Source: Janibacter limosus NBRC 16128 (GTDB taxonomy: Bacteria; Actinomycetota; Actinomycetes; Actinomycetales; Dermatophilaceae). Taken from it: a stretch of DNA of 64,000 nt. The stretch is taken from contig NZ_BCSS01000015.1 of assembly GCF_001570985.1 (NCBI RefSeq), positions 1 to 64,000 of the forward strand, written 5' to 3'. The notes below the pieces were generated by a model. The model did no database searches and was not told the DNA's origin. It was given only the letters and a program-made list of their open reading frames with translations. Every line of letters starts with the position of its first letter. Positions within the stretch are counted from its first letter, which is position 1. Both the position numbers and the translations under genes were made by a program. Positions 1-8,923 of the stretch are shown here, piece after piece.

Positions 1-903
1 CGCACCCGCCAGCCCGCAGGCGGGGGTCACGACGACGGCTTCGAGGGCGGCGAGCGGCAGGCCGACCCGCTGCCAGGCGCCCACGACCCGATCACGGGCG
101 GAGCGCCAGTCGGCGGCCCCCGACGTCGGGACCGCCCCGGCCCACAGGACGGTCCCGGCCTCCACGGCCGTCGCCACCTGCTCCCAGCGCGGGTCGTCGA
201 GCAGTGAGGTGTCGAGCGAGATCGCGTGGGCGCCGCTCTCGCGCAACAGGTCGACGGGGACATCACCGGCACAGCAGTGCACGACGGTCGGTGCCTCACC
301 GGCGCCGTCGAGCACGGTCCGCAGCCCGTCACGGAGCTCGTTGCGCCCGACCGGGCGCAGTCGTCCATAGCCGGACTGCGTGGGCAGACGCCCTTCGAGG
401 ACCGCCGGCAGGCCTGGCTCATCGATCTGGACGGTCAGCTGGGCACCGGGGACGAGTCGCTGGACCTCGCCCAGGTGGTGGGCGAGCCCGTCGGCGAGGG
501 CTGCGGCGATGTCCCGGCGGGCGCCGGGGTCGGACACCGCGCGTTCGCCGCGGGTGAGCTCGATGCTCGCGGCGAGGGTCCACGGTCCGGTGACCTGCAG
601 CTTGAGCGGTCCGGTCCAGCCGTCGTAGGCCTCGGCCAGCTCATCGAGGTCCTCGCGCAGGAAGGCGCGGGCCCGCCCTTCGTCCTTGCCCGGCCGATCG
701 ACGAAGCGCCATCCGTAGGGCTGGGTCTCGACGTGCAGCTCAGTGAGCAGCGCTGCCGTGCGGCCGACCATGTCGGCACCGACACCGCGTGCGGGGAGCT
801 CCGGCAGGTGAGGGATGCCGTCACCCAGCAGGTCGCGCACGGCGACGACGGCCTCCCGCGATCGCGTGCCGGGCCACGACCCGATCCCGGACGCGCGGGT
901 CAC
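1..903 (-). CDS. MetE-like (cobalamin-independent methionine synthase family) protein, partial
   Basis: The reading frame enters from the left window edge, so the C-terminus is missing; about 300 N-terminal residues are present. The GTG start follows a GGGAGG ribosome site and overlaps the mnmA stop (GTGA), which indicates translational coupling. The N-terminus has GIGSWPGT and later a [10 protein letters not shown] stretch and a TPACGLAG stretch, the pattern of zinc-binding UROD/MetE-like barrels that actinobacteria carry beside mnmA and ligA. These single-domain proteins are shorter than true MetE and their substrate is not settled. Family call is solid; the exact reaction is not. Alternative: an upstream GTG in the same frame. 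Confidence 0.8.
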   Translation of the reverse strand, partial: MTRASGIGSWPGTRSREAVVAVRDLLGDGIPHLPELPARGVGADMVGRTAALLTELHVETQPYGWRFVDRPGKDEGRARAFLREDLDELAEAYDGWTGPLKLQVTGPWTLAASIELTRGERAVSDPGARRDIAAALADGLAHHLGEVQRLVPGAQLTVQIDEPGLPAVLEGRLPTQSGYGRLRPVGRNELRDGLRTVLDGAGEAPTVVHCCAGDVPVDLLRESGAHAISLDTSLLDDPRWEQVATAVEAGTVLWAGAVPTSGAADWRSARDRVVGAWQRVGLPLAALEAVVVTPACGLAGA

Positions 904-2072
904 GCCGACCTCCCGCCGGGTGAAGGTGTAGGCGCTGGTGATTCGCCGGCGCGTACACCTCCACCCGGGGAGTGGGAGGCGGAGGCGCGGTAGGCCCGCG
1001 CGATGGTCCCGGACCCGACGACGCGGGTGCCGTCGTAGAGGACGATCGACTGGCCCGGAGCGGCGCCGCGCACGGCGCTGTCCAGGCGGACGACCAGGCG
1101 GGTGTCCTCCCCTTCGCCCCCGACCTCGGCCAGGGCCGGGATCTCCTCGCCGTGCGCACGGATCTGCGCACCCAGACGGTGGCGACCGGAGGCTGCTGGA
1201 CCGCACCAGCGGACGTGGTCGGCCTCGATCTCGTCGGCGCCGAGCAGGTCGGCCGTGCCGATGAAGACGCGGTTGCTCTCGGCCTCGACCCTCGTGACAT
1301 ATCGGGGCTCGCCGTCCAGGCCCGAGCGGTCCAGACCCAGACCGCGACGTTGCCCGACGGTGAACCCATAGGCACCGCGGTGCTCACCGACGACCTCGCC
1401 GGATCCCTCGTCGACGATCTCGCCCTCCTGCTCGCCCAGGCGTCGGGTCAGCCAGCCTCGGGTGTCGCCGTCGGAGATGAAGCAGATGTCGTGGGAGTCG
1501 GGCTTCTTGGCCACGGCGAAGCCGCGCTCGGCAGCCTCCTCGCGGATCTGCGGCTTGGTCGTGTCACCGAGGGGGAAGAAGGCACGGGCGAGCTGCTCCT
1601 CGTCGAGCACGCCGAGGACATAGGACTGGTCCTTGGCCATGTCGACCGCGCGGTGCAGCTCACGCCCATCGGGCCCGTCGACGATCTGCGCGTAGTGGCC
1701 GGTCGCGACGGCGTCGAAGCCGAGCGCCAGCGCCTTGTCGAGCAGCGCCGCGAACTTGATCTTCTCGTTGCAGCGCAAGCAGGGGTTGGGGGTGCGGCCC
1801 GCCTCGTACTCGGCGACGAAGTCCTCGACGACGTCCCGGGCGAAGGGGGTGGCCATGTCCCAGACGTAGAACGGGATGCCGAGCGTGTCGGCGACCCGAC
1901 GGGCGTCACCGGCGTCCTCGATGGTGCAGCAGCCGCGGGCGCCCTCGCGCAGGGTCTTGGCATTCTTGGCCAGGGCGAGGTGCACCCCGACGACCTCGTG
2001 CCCGGCCTCGATCATCCGCGAGGCGGCGACCGCGGAGTCGACCCCACCGCTCATGGCTGCGACGACGCGCAT
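900..2072 (-). CDS. mnmA: tRNA-specific 2-thiouridylase MnmA
   Basis: 390 residues. MnmA activates U34 of certain tRNAs with ATP and inserts sulfur passed on from a cysteine desulfurase. The N-terminal PP-loop SGGVDS lies at residues 8-13. The two catalytic cysteines are in NPCLRC (C98, with C101 nearby) and HDICFI (C197). GHYAQI, QSYVLG and [10 protein letters not shown] are also typical. The ATG at 2072 was chosen because translation then begins [10 protein letters not shown] as in the family; a longer upstream frame has no such support. The start overlaps the stop of the cysteine desulfurase gene (TGATG), its expected sulfur donor, and the stop overlaps the next gene. Confidence 0.96.
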   Translation of the reverse strand: MRVVAAMSGGVDSAVAASRMIEAGHEVVGVHLALAKNAKTLREGARGCCTIEDAGDARRVADTLGIPFYVWDMATPFARDVVEDFVAEYEAGRTPNPCLRCNEKIKFAALLDKALALGFDAVATGHYAQIVDGPDGRELHRAVDMAKDQSYVLGVLDEEQLARAFFPLGDTTKPQIREEAAERGFAVAKKPDSHDICFISDGDTRGWLTRRLGEQEGEIVDEGSGEVVGEHRGAYGFTVGQRRGLGLDRSGLDGEPRYVTRVEAESNRVFIGTADLLGADEIEADHVRWCGPAASGRHRLGAQIRAHGEEIPALAEVGGEGEDTRLVVRLDSAVRGAAPGQSIVLYDGTRVVGSGTIARAYRASASHSPGGGVRAGESPAPTPSPGGRSA

Positions 2073-3256
2073 CAGGCGGCCCCGCTGGCCCGCCGGGCCC
2101 GGGTGACGGCCTCGGGGAGGGCGGCGAGCACGGCATCGACGTCGGCCTCGGTGGACGTCCAACCGAAGGAGACCCGCAGGGAGCCCCTGGCCTCCTCCTC
2201 GGACCGACCCATGGCCAGCACGACGTGGGAGGGCTGCGGGATCCCGGCCTGGCAGGCGGAGCCGGTCGAGACGGCCACGTCAGCGGCGTCGAGGAGGTAG
2301 AGCATGGAGTCGCCCTCGCACCCGGGGATGGTGATGTGGGCATTGCCCGGGAGCCGGGTCGTGATGTCGCCGGCCTCCCAGCAGCCGGTGACGCGGATCC
2401 CGAGGTCGAGTGTCTGGGTGCCGGCGAGGAACATGTCGCGCAGCGCGCCGATGCGGGCGGCCTCGGCCTCGCGGTGGTCGACGGCCTCCCCGAGAGCGAC
2501 GGCGAAGGCACGGATGGCCGGCACGTCGAGGGTGCCGGAACGGATGCCACGCTCCTGCCCACCACCGTGGCTGAGGGCGACGAGCCGGGCGTCGCGCTTG
2601 GCCACCAGCGCGCCGATGCCGATCGGTCCGCCGAGCTTGTGGGCGCTGACGCTCATCAGGTCGACACCGCTCGCGGCGAAGTCCACGGCCAGGTGACCGG
2701 CCGCCTGCACGGCGTCGGTGTGGAAGGCGAGCCCGTGCTCGTGCGCGATCGCCGCCATCGACGCGACGTCCTGGACGGTCCCGACCTCGTTGTTGGCCCA
2801 CATGACCGAGATGAGGCCGACGCTGTCCGGGTCCTCCTCGATCGCCGTGCGCACGGCGTCGGGGTGGACGGTGCCGCACTCCCCCGGTGGGACGAAGGTC
2901 GCCTGCGCGCCCTCGTGCTCGACCGCGTGGTCGACGACGTCGAGGACCGCGTGGTGCTCCACGCCGCTGACGACGATGCGGGAGCGAAGGGGGTCGGTCG
3001 CCCGCGCGGCCCGCAGGCTGCCGGTGATGGCGAGGTTGTCGGACTCGGTACCGCCGGAGGTGAAGACGATCTCGCTCGGCCGTGCTCCCAGCGCGGCGGC
3101 GATCCGCTCGCGTGACTCCTCGACGACCCGGCGCGCATCGCGGCCGGGGCCGTGCACGCTGGATGCGTTGCCGGTGATCCCGAGCTGCTCGACCATCGCC
3201 TCCCGGGCAGCCGGGGTCATGGGCGTGGTCGCCGCGTGATCGAGGTAGGTGGTCAT
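2072..3256 (-). CDS. cysteine desulfurase, NifS/IscS class
   Basis: 394 residues. This PLP enzyme removes sulfur from cysteine and passes it as a persulfide to acceptors; placed directly before mnmA it most likely feeds tRNA thiolation and possibly Fe-S assembly. Visible motifs: N-terminal [21 protein letters not shown], the PLP lysine in SVSAHKLGG (K207), and the active-site cysteine in STGSACQAG (C335). Two adjacent ATG codons (3259 and 3256) are possible starts; the second is used. It heads a coupled operon desulfurase-mnmA-MetE-like. No isc or suf scaffold gene lies beside it in the window, so which house role dominates is inference. Confidence 0.92.
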   Translation of the reverse strand: MTTYLDHAATTPMTPAAREAMVEQLGITGNASSVHGPGRDARRVVEESRERIAAALGARPSEIVFTSGGTESDNLAITGSLRAARATDPLRSRIVVSGVEHHAVLDVVDHAVEHEGAQATFVPPGECGTVHPDAVRTAIEEDPDSVGLISVMWANNEVGTVQDVASMAAIAHEHGLAFHTDAVQAAGHLAVDFAASGVDLMSVSAHKLGGPIGIGALVAKRDARLVALSHGGGQERGIRSGTLDVPAIRAFAVALGEAVDHREAEAARIGALRDMFLAGTQTLDLGIRVTGCWEAGDITTRLPGNAHITIPGCEGDSMLYLLDAADVAVSTGSACQAGIPQPSHVVLAMGRSEEEARGSLRVSFGWTSTEADVDAVLAALPEAVTRARRASGAA

Positions 3257-3354
3257 CATCAGGAGTCTACGGACCGACGACGGTGGATATTCCCCCCTTC
3301 GTCGGTGGTGGGAATGACGGCGCCGTCGCTGGCGTTCGTCTGCAGGATGCATGC

Positions 3355-4836
3355 ATGAGCTTCGGGAGGTCACGGGTGGCGGGTCAGGGCGACGCGGTCG
3401 CAGGTCCCGATGACGCGATCGCGAGCGCCCAGCGTTGGCGAATCCTCGCGGTCCTGCTCGTCGCGATCTTCATGTCCCTCGTCGGCGTGAGCATCGTCAA
3501 CGTCGCCATCCCCTCGATCCAGCACGGCCTCGACGCCAGCGACTCCGATGTCCAGTGGGTCCTGTCCGGGTACGCACTGACCTTCGGTGTCGTCCTCGTC
3601 GCCGGTGGCCGCGCCGGTGACCTCCTCGGGCGCGGCGGCCTCTTCATCATCGGTGCGACGATCTTCACCCTCGCCTCTGTCGCCGCAGGCTTCGCTCCGG
3701 GCGCCACCTCCCTCAACGCCGCCCGCTTCGTGCAGGGCGTCGGGTCCGGGCTGCTCAACCCGCAGGGCGTCGGGATGATCCAGCAGTACTTCCGGGGAGC
3801 CGAGCGCGCCCGAGCCTTCGGGGCCTTCGGCAGCGTCGTCGGCGTCGCCGTGGGGATCGGGCCCGTCATCGGTGGGCTGCTCATCGAGCTCGGCGGGACG
3901 CAGATCGGCTGGCGGCTCACCTTCCTCGTCAACGTGCCGGTGGGCGTGCTGTGCATCGTGCTCGCCTTCCTCTGGTTCCCCAGGCCGCTGCTGAGTCGGC
4001 CACGCGCGACCGACGGACGCGCCGCTCCCGGGATCTGGCGCTCGCTCGACCCCGTGGGCTCTCTCCTCCTCGGCCTCGCGGTGCTGGCGACCATGCTGCC
4101 CTTCGTCGAAGGGGGCTCCTCACCGCTCTTCTGGCTCACCCTGCCCGCCGGGCTCGTCCTGGCGTGGGCGTGGGTGCGCTGGGAGCGTCACCACCGGGCC
4201 ACCGGTGGCATCCCCATGGTCGACCTCGGGATCTTCTCGATCCGCAGCTTCACCCAGGGCAGCATCATCGCGCTGCTCTACTTCCTCGGGATGACGAGCA
4301 TCTGGGTGCTCGTGGCGCTGTACCTGCAGGACGGCACGGGCAAGAGCGCCCTGCAGGCCGGGCTCGTCGGGGTCCCGTCAGCGATCCTCGCCGCGCTGGC
4401 CTCCGGCTGGGCCGGACGCAATGTGCCGCGGTACGGCCACACGATCATCATCGGCGGCCTCGTCCTCGCCTTCATCGGCGTCGCGTCGAGCATCGGCGTC
4501 GTGCTCCTGCAGGAGGGTGGTCACGTGAGCGAGTGGTGGCTGCTGCTCACCCTCGCCTTCGTCGGCGCGGCCCAGGGGGCGGTGATCAGCCCCAACCAGG
4601 CGCTGGCCCTGGAGGAGGTCCCGCTGGCCTACGCCGGCAGCTCGGGCGCCGTGATGCAGACGGGTCAGCGCATCGGCACCTCGATCGGCATCGCGGTCAT
4701 CACCTCGGTCGCCTTTGCCACCCTCGCCGTGAGCAGCTGGGCGGTCGCGATGGCCGTGAGCTTCGGCGTGATCCTCGTGGTCGTCCTCGTGGCGCTCGCC
4801 GTGGCGATCAAGGACCAGCGCGAGCGTCGCCGCTGA
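3355..4836 (+). CDS. MFS drug exporter, DHA2 (EmrB/QacA) family
   Basis: 493 residues with roughly 14 hydrophobic segments, the layout of DHA2 proton-driven multidrug exporters. The motif-A-like loop GGRAGDLLGRGG follows TM2 and a glycine-rich segment (GVGSGLLNPQGVGMI) follows. The N-terminus starts cytoplasmic. The ATG at 3355 is preceded by an AGGA site 7 bases upstream; the open frame reaches further up but has no ribosome site there. Transcribed divergently from the desulfurase operon and ended by a hairpin. The substrate cannot be read from sequence. Confidence 0.88.
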   Translation: MSFGRSRVAGQGDAVAGPDDAIASAQRWRILAVLLVAIFMSLVGVSIVNVAIPSIQHGLDASDSDVQWVLSGYALTFGVVLVAGGRAGDLLGRGGLFIIGATIFTLASVAAGFAPGATSLNAARFVQGVGSGLLNPQGVGMIQQYFRGAERARAFGAFGSVVGVAVGIGPVIGGLLIELGGTQIGWRLTFLVNVPVGVLCIVLAFLWFPRPLLSRPRATDGRAAPGIWRSLDPVGSLLLGLAVLATMLPFVEGGSSPLFWLTLPAGLVLAWAWVRWERHHRATGGIPMVDLGIFSIRSFTQGSIIALLYFLGMTSIWVLVALYLQDGTGKSALQAGLVGVPSAILAALASGWAGRNVPRYGHTIIIGGLVLAFIGVASSIGVVLLQEGGHVSEWWLLLTLAFVGAAQGAVISPNQALALEEVPLAYAGSSGAVMQTGQRIGTSIGIAVITSVAFATLAVSSWAVAMAVSFGVILVVVLVALAVAIKDQRERRR

Positions 4837-4842
4837 CGACGC

Positions 4843-4874
4843 AGGCCCCGCCGCGCGAGTGCGCGACGGGGTCT
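4843..4874. terminator. bidirectional hairpin terminator
   Basis: A 14-bp stem with one mismatch and one G-U pair around a GAGT loop lies between the convergent MFS gene and the secreted peptidase-like gene. No long T-run follows, which is usual in high-GC actinobacteria. Confidence 0.6.
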
Positions 4875-4887
4875 GGTGCGGCAGGTG

Positions 4888-5787
4888 TCAGTTGACCGAC
4901 ACGTGCACGTGGTCGTAGTGGTTCTGCGTCGGGCTGCCCCGGTCGGACATGCCCTTCCAGCCGCTGCCGGGCATCCAGATCTGCTGCTGCCAGATGACGT
5001 ACTTGATGTTGAGCTCACCGGCGTGGGCCTGCAGCCAAGCGGAGACCTGGTCGCCGCGGGCACCGGTGACCATGATGTCGACGGCGTTGCCGCTGCCGTG
5101 GTCGCCCGGGTCACCGGCGCGGAAGCCACCGATGTTGCTCATGTCGGGGAACTGCGTGCGCACGGCCGAGTAGACCGCCTGCGCGTTGGCGCCCAGGCCC
5201 AGGGCAGCCCCCTGCGAGGCGTAGCCGCCCGTGTCGACCGACCCGCTCGACGGGGTCTCGGCCTGCTCGGGGCTGCGGGCGGTCTCGGTGGAGGCCTGGT
5301 CCTCGCCAGCCTGCGCCTGCTCGGCGTCCTCGCCCGTCTGCTCCTGGTCCGTCTGCTCCTGCGGCTCCTCGACCGGCTTCGGCTTGGGCTTGGGCTTCGG
5401 CTTCACGACCGGGTCGAGAGCCAGGACACCGACGCTGTCGTGCACGTCCTTGGCCGTGGACCCGGTGGGGGCGGTGACGGCCGTCGCGGTGCGGTTGGCC
5501 GACCTCGATGCGGCGGGGTCGGCCGCGCGCTCACCGAGGAGCTCGGTGACCGAGGCGGTGTCGGTGTCGGCGCTGATCGACGCGAGGTCGGTCGAGGCCG
5601 GGGTGCCAGCGGCCGAGCTCGGGGCGATGACGAAGGCACCGGAGCCCAGGACGATGCCGACACCGGCGACGGTCTTGACCGCCGCGCGGGCTCCGTGGGA
5701 ACCGACCGACGAGGGCAGGCCCCCCAGGCGGGCGAGCGGGCTGCGACGGCGGGAGCCGTGGCGGCTGACATATCGGGACGAACTCAC
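4888..5787 (-). CDS. secreted protein with C-terminal LAS-type (ARB_07466-like) peptidase domain
   Basis: 299 residues. The N-terminus is Arg/Ser-rich, followed by a hydrophobic stretch ([20 protein letters not shown]) that looks like a long signal or anchor. A Thr/Ala-rich region and a KPKPKPKP plus Gln/Glu-rich linker come next. The last ~110 residues hold DHGSGNAVD (H230, D237) and NHYDHVHVS (H290, H293, H295), the zinc-ligand pattern of the LAS superfamily (lysostaphin, D-Ala-D-Ala peptidases, ARB_07466-type domains). A role in peptidoglycan processing is inferred; activity is not proven. GTG 5787 has a GAGG site 6 bases upstream and a promoter ahead; the frame extends to 5901 without such support. 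Confidence 0.82.
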   Translation of the reverse strand: MSSSRYVSRHGSRRRSPLARLGGLPSSVGSHGARAAVKTVAGVGIVLGSGAFVIAPSSAAGTPASTDLASISADTDTASVTELLGERAADPAASRSANRTATAVTAPTGSTAKDVHDSVGVLALDPVVKPKPKPKPKPVEEPQEQTDQEQTGEDAEQAQAGEDQASTETARSPEQAETPSSGSVDTGGYASQGAALGLGANAQAVYSAVRTQFPDMSNIGGFRAGDPGDHGSGNAVDIMVTGARGDQVSAWLQAHAGELNIKYVIWQQQIWMPGSGWKGMSDRGSPTQNHYDHVHVSVN

Positions 5788-5835
5788 GCGAGACCTCAAA
5801 GCGTTGAAAACACGGACGGCCTCACGGCCACGCAC

Positions 5836-5865
5836 ACCATAGCGAGAACCCCACCCCAAAGTCAC
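5836..5865 (-). promoter_or_regulatory. putative promoter of the secreted LAS-type gene
   Basis: On the minus strand GTGACT (-35) and TATGGT (-10) are 18 bases apart and would give a leader of about 40 bases before the GTG at 5787. Pattern-based only. Confidence 0.4.
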
Positions 5866-5935
5866 GTTTTGGTAAAGGCGACCTGTGGAGACCTCGCCCA
5901 CGCTCCCCTGGCGGAGCTGTGCGCGGGGACGCGCG

Positions 5936-5974
5936 AAGGGGGGTCACGCACCGAGATGGTGCGTGACCCCCCTT
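5936..5974 (-). terminator. hairpin terminator downstream of etfA
   Basis: A perfect 17-bp stem around the 5-base loop GAGAT lies 20 bases after the etfA stop. No U-tract follows. Its arms end in the AAGGGGGG/CCCCCCTT sequence that recurs across the window. Confidence 0.75.
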
Positions 5975-5993
5975 CGTCAGGAGTGACTCGAGG

Positions 5994-6935
5994 TCACTTG
6001 CCCTTGACGGCCTCCGTGGCCTGCGGCAGGACGGTGAAGAGGTCACCGACGACACCGAAGTCGACGAGTTCGAAGATCGGGGCCTCCTCGTCCTTGTTGA
6101 TCGCGACGATCGTCTTGGACGTCTGCATACCGGCGCGGTGCTGGATCGCACCGGAGATGCCCGCGGCGACGTACAGCTGCGGGGAGACCTGCTTACCGGT
6201 CTGCCCGACCTGCGAGGTGTGCGGGTACCAGCCGGCGTCCACCGCGGCGCGCGAGGCGCCGACAGCGGCCCCCAGCGTGTCCGCGAATGCCTCGACCGGG
6301 CTGAAGTCGCCACCGGTGCCACGACCGCCGGAGACCACGATGGCCGCCTCGGTGAGCTCGGGACGACCAGAGGCCTTCCGCGGCTCGGACGCCGTGATCT
6401 TGGCGGACTTCGCACCGTCGGAGATCTCGACGGTGAGCTCCTCGAAGGCACCGGCGCCATTGGCCTGCTCCGGCGCAGCGGAGTTGGGCTTGACGCAGAT
6501 GAGCGGGGTGCCCTTGGTGACCTTCGCCTGGACGGTGTAGCTACCGGCGAAGACGGACTGCGTGGTGACCGGACCGGCCTGCACGTCGACGGCGTCGGTG
6601 ATCAGACCCGACTCCGTCTTGACGGCCAGACGCGCACCGATCTCCTTGCCGCCGGCGTTGCTCGGGATGAGCACTGCCGCGGGCTGCTTCTCCTGGACCA
6701 GCTGCGCGAGGATCTCGGCCTGCGGGGCGACGAGGTTCTCGAGAGCGGCCGGGTCGGAGACGGCGTAGATCTTGTCGGCGCCGTAGCGCGCGAGCAGGTC
6801 CTTGGCGGTCTCGGCACCGGGGCCGATGAAGACGGCGGAGGGCTCACCGAGGCGGCGAGCGATGGTCAGCATCTCCGCGGCGGGCTTCTTCACCTCACCG
6901 TTTGCGTGGTCGATGAGGACGAGGACTTCAGCCAT
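5994..6935 (-). CDS. etfA: electron transfer flavoprotein, alpha subunit
   Basis: 313 residues. EtfA binds FAD and with EtfB carries electrons from acyl-CoA dehydrogenases to the membrane quinone pool. The N-terminal domain begins [10 protein letters not shown]; the C-terminal FAD domain (about residues 195-310) has VSGGRGTGG (201-209) and the signature [16 protein letters not shown] (255-270). The length is normal for the family. It lies 31 bases after etfB in one transcript and is closed by a strong hairpin. No ETF dehydrogenase is in the window. It could serve the enoyl-CoA hydratase region nearby and the acyl-CoA pathway at 27-40 kb. Confidence 0.96.
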   Translation of the reverse strand: MAEVLVLIDHANGEVKKPAAEMLTIARRLGEPSAVFIGPGAETAKDLLARYGADKIYAVSDPAALENLVAPQAEILAQLVQEKQPAAVLIPSNAGGKEIGARLAVKTESGLITDAVDVQAGPVTTQSVFAGSYTVQAKVTKGTPLICVKPNSAAPEQANGAGAFEELTVEISDGAKSAKITASEPRKASGRPELTEAAIVVSGGRGTGGDFSPVEAFADTLGAAVGASRAAVDAGWYPHTSQVGQTGKQVSPQLYVAAGISGAIQHRAGMQTSKTIVAINKDEEAPIFELVDFGVVGDLFTVLPQATEAVKGK

Positions 6936-6966
6936 GTTGTTGCTCCTTGATGTCCGGAGTCGTCAC

Positions 6967-7746
6967 TCAGACGAACTTGTTGGTGGTCAGGAACTCGGCG
7001 AGCTTGGTGCCGCCGTCACCCTCATCGGTGACGATGGTGCCCTGCTCGCGCGGGGGACGCTTCGTGGTCGACTCGACGGCGGTCGCCGCATTGGCGAGAC
7101 CGACCTGGCCGGCGTCGACGCCGAGGTCGGCGAGGGTCCACTCCTCGACCGGCTTCTTCTTGGCGGCCATGATCCCCTTGAAGGAGGGGTAACGCGGCTC
7201 GTTGATCTGGTCGGTGACCGAGATCAAGGCCGGGAGGGAGGCCTCGACGGTCTCGCTCGCGGTGTCGCCGTCACGACGGATCGTGGCGACGCCACCATCG
7301 ACGGACAGCTCCGAGGCGTAGGTGACCTGCGGGAGGCCCAGACGCTCGGCGAGCATCGCCGGAACGACACCCATGGTGCCGTCGGTGGATGCCATACCCG
7401 TGAGGACGATGTCCGGGGTACCGATCTTCTTGATGGCCTCGGCGAGGACGAGCGAGGTCGCGAGGGCGTCAGAGCCGGCAATCGCGTCGTCGCAGATGTG
7501 CACGCCCTTGTCGGCACCCATCTGGAGCGACTTCTTGACGGCCTCGGCGGCGTCGGCGGGACCGATGGTCAACACAGTGACCTCGCCCTCTCCGGCCTCG
7601 GCGATCTGGAGGGCCTGCTCGACGGCGTACTCGTCGAGCTCGGACAGCAGACCGTCCACGCCTTCGCGGTCGGTCGTGTTGTCCTCGTTGAATCCGCGGT
7701 CGGACTGTGCGTCCGGAACGTACTTCACGCAGACGACGATATTCAT
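6967..7746 (-). CDS. etfB: electron transfer flavoprotein, beta subunit
   Basis: 259 residues. Partner of EtfA; EtfB holds AMP and forms the site that docks acyl-CoA dehydrogenases. It begins MNIVVCVKYVPDAQ, and contains LSELDEYAVEQALQIAE, DIVLTGMASTDGTMG and the ETF-beta region around ISVTDQINEPRYPSFKGIMAAKKKP. First gene of the etfBA pair. The upstream 190 bases hold a possible -10 (TAGCGT near 7850) that would give a leader of about 100 bases, but this is weak. Confidence 0.96.
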   Translation of the reverse strand: MNIVVCVKYVPDAQSDRGFNEDNTTDREGVDGLLSELDEYAVEQALQIAEAGEGEVTVLTIGPADAAEAVKKSLQMGADKGVHICDDAIAGSDALATSLVLAEAIKKIGTPDIVLTGMASTDGTMGVVPAMLAERLGLPQVTYASELSVDGGVATIRRDGDTASETVEASLPALISVTDQINEPRYPSFKGIMAAKKKPVEEWTLADLGVDAGQVGLANAATAVESTTKRPPREQGTIVTDEGDGGTKLAEFLTTNKFV

Positions 7747-7905
7747 CGGTGAATCGTCCTCTTCCTGGGTGAGGGGGCTGGGTACCGGGCGATCCTCTCA
7801 GCAGACGCGCGTTGTGGGCACGAACTGTGGGGAGGGTCCCAGTCCGCTCACGCTATCCACCGGGGTGGTGGACCACCAAGGCGGCCGGGGGTGCCCTTGG
7901 ACACA

Positions 7906-7940
7906 CCCTTCGAGACGCGTGCTGCGCACGCTCCTCAGGG
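7906..7940. repeat. extragenic palindromic repeat (CCCTGAGGAGCG...TCTCGAAGGG type)
   Basis: A 35-base element running from CCCTTCGAGACGCG to CGCTCCTCAGGG with the inner palindrome GCGTGCTGCGCACGC. It overlaps the stop codon of the gene at 7935. I recognise this type of element as a common dispersed repeat in actinobacterial genomes; copy number was not checked here. A related element lies at 52643-52677. Confidence 0.6.
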
Positions 7941-8267
7941 AGCGTGGTCAGCCGCGTTGACGAGGACGTGGAAGGAGGGCTCCTCGTAGGGGTGCGCCGC
8001 GCGAAGCGCCTTGACCACCACCGCGCGTCGCGACCTGGGGAAGGTGACCTCCACCCGGTCCTCGACGACGTGCTCGAGCTCACCGACGGTCCCGATGGTG
8101 GGGTTGGCGGCTCCCACGGGGCGAAACCTCCCTTCGCCTCGCTGGACGAAGGCGCACTCGCGGTACTCCCCCACCGCCCCGGCTCCGACGGCGAAGAGCG
8201 CCGCGAGGACCTCGTCGGTGTGCGTGGCCGGGATGTGCGCGACGAGGACGTCGAGCGGCTCGCTCAC
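7935..8267 (-). CDS. stand-alone YqfO/NIF3 PII-like insert domain protein (COG3323 type)
   Basis: 110 residues. It resembles the PII/CutA-like domain inserted in YqfO/NIF3 proteins: IPATHTDEVLAALFAVGAG, GRFRPVGAANPTIG, LEHVVEDRVEVTFP and the C-terminal ALRAAHPYEEPSFHVL. Function is unknown; the fold often binds metals or small ligands. The GTG at 8267 is chosen because it begins one base after the acyltransferase stop, pointing to coupling; a longer ATG start at 8300 would overlap that gene. Its 3' end runs into an extragenic repeat that supplies the stop codon. Confidence 0.8.
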   Translation of the reverse strand: MSEPLDVLVAHIPATHTDEVLAALFAVGAGAVGEYRECAFVQRGEGRFRPVGAANPTIGTVGELEHVVEDRVEVTFPRSRRAVVVKALRAAHPYEEPSFHVLVNAADHAP

Positions 8268-8268
8268 G

Positions 8269-8910
8269 TCACCACCCCGCAGGCAGGTCGAGGTCGTCAT
8301 CGGTCACGGCGACCTGTTGGCGGTGCTTGAGCACCCTGGCCGGAACCCCACCGATGACGACGAAGGGGGGATGGCTCCCCCGGACGACGGCGCCGGCACC
8401 GACGACCGAGTGGGCACCGATGTCGGTGCCGCGGGTGATGACGCACTTGGTCGCGACCCACACGTCGTCGCCGAGGCGCACGGGCGACTTGATGATCCCC
8501 TGGTCCTTGATCGGCACCTCGAGGTCATCGGTGACATGGTCGAAGTCGCACACGTAGACGTCGTCGGCGAAGAGGCAGGCCTCACCGACCTCGATGTCGA
8601 GCCAGGTGTTGAAGGTGTTGCGGATCCCGATGATGGTCTTGGCGCCGATGCGCAGCGTGCCCTCGTGCGCACGCAAGGCAGAGCCGCCGCCGATGTGCGT
8701 GTAGGCGCCGACGATGAGTCGACCGGTGCCCGGGGTGACCTGGAACTGCACGCCCGGCCCGATGAAGCACGGACCCTCGAAGACGAGCCCCGGGGTGGTG
8801 GCCCGGGCGCGGACCATCCGCAGGTACCCCAGGACGTGGTGGTGGCTCCAGGCCCGGTTGGCGATGACCCACCGGGCCCAGTGCCACCACGTGAAGCGAG
8901 AGGCGGCCAT
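8269..8910 (-). CDS. left-handed beta-helix acyltransferase (hexapeptide family)
   Basis: 213 residues. Repeated hexapeptide-type turns (IGPGVQF, IVGAYTHIG, LRIGAKTIIG, IEVGEACLFA, VRLGDDVWVATKCVITRGTDIGAHSVVGAGAVV) form a left-handed beta-helix, followed by VVIGGVPARVLKHR, the usual C-terminal cap of this acetyl/acyltransferase family. The N-terminus is Trp-rich and amphipathic. The acceptor is unknown. The ATG at 8910 has GGTGAGG 11 bases upstream; GTG 8922, one base after the methyltransferase stop, is an alternative. Its place after a methyltransferase suggests modification of a lipid or sugar, which is inference. Confidence 0.82.
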   Translation of the reverse strand: MAASRFTWWHWARWVIANRAWSHHHVLGYLRMVRARATTPGLVFEGPCFIGPGVQFQVTPGTGRLIVGAYTHIGGGSALRAHEGTLRIGAKTIIGIRNTFNTWLDIEVGEACLFADDVYVCDFDHVTDDLEVPIKDQGIIKSPVRLGDDVWVATKCVITRGTDIGAHSVVGAGAVVRGSHPPFVVIGGVPARVLKHRQQVAVTDDDLDLPAGW

Positions 8911-8923
8911 CAGCGCGAGCACC

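Noticed and set aside
972-2300. 442-codon plus-strand open frame opposite mnmA
   Set aside because: It is the complement of a clear MnmA frame; long antisense frames are expected at this GC content and the translation resembles no family.
5788-5901. N-terminal extension or leader riboswitch (c-di-AMP type) ahead of the secreted LAS-type gene
   Set aside because: A promoter with a ~40-base leader and a good ribosome site before GTG 5787 leaves no room for a riboswitch, and no such fold is apparent.
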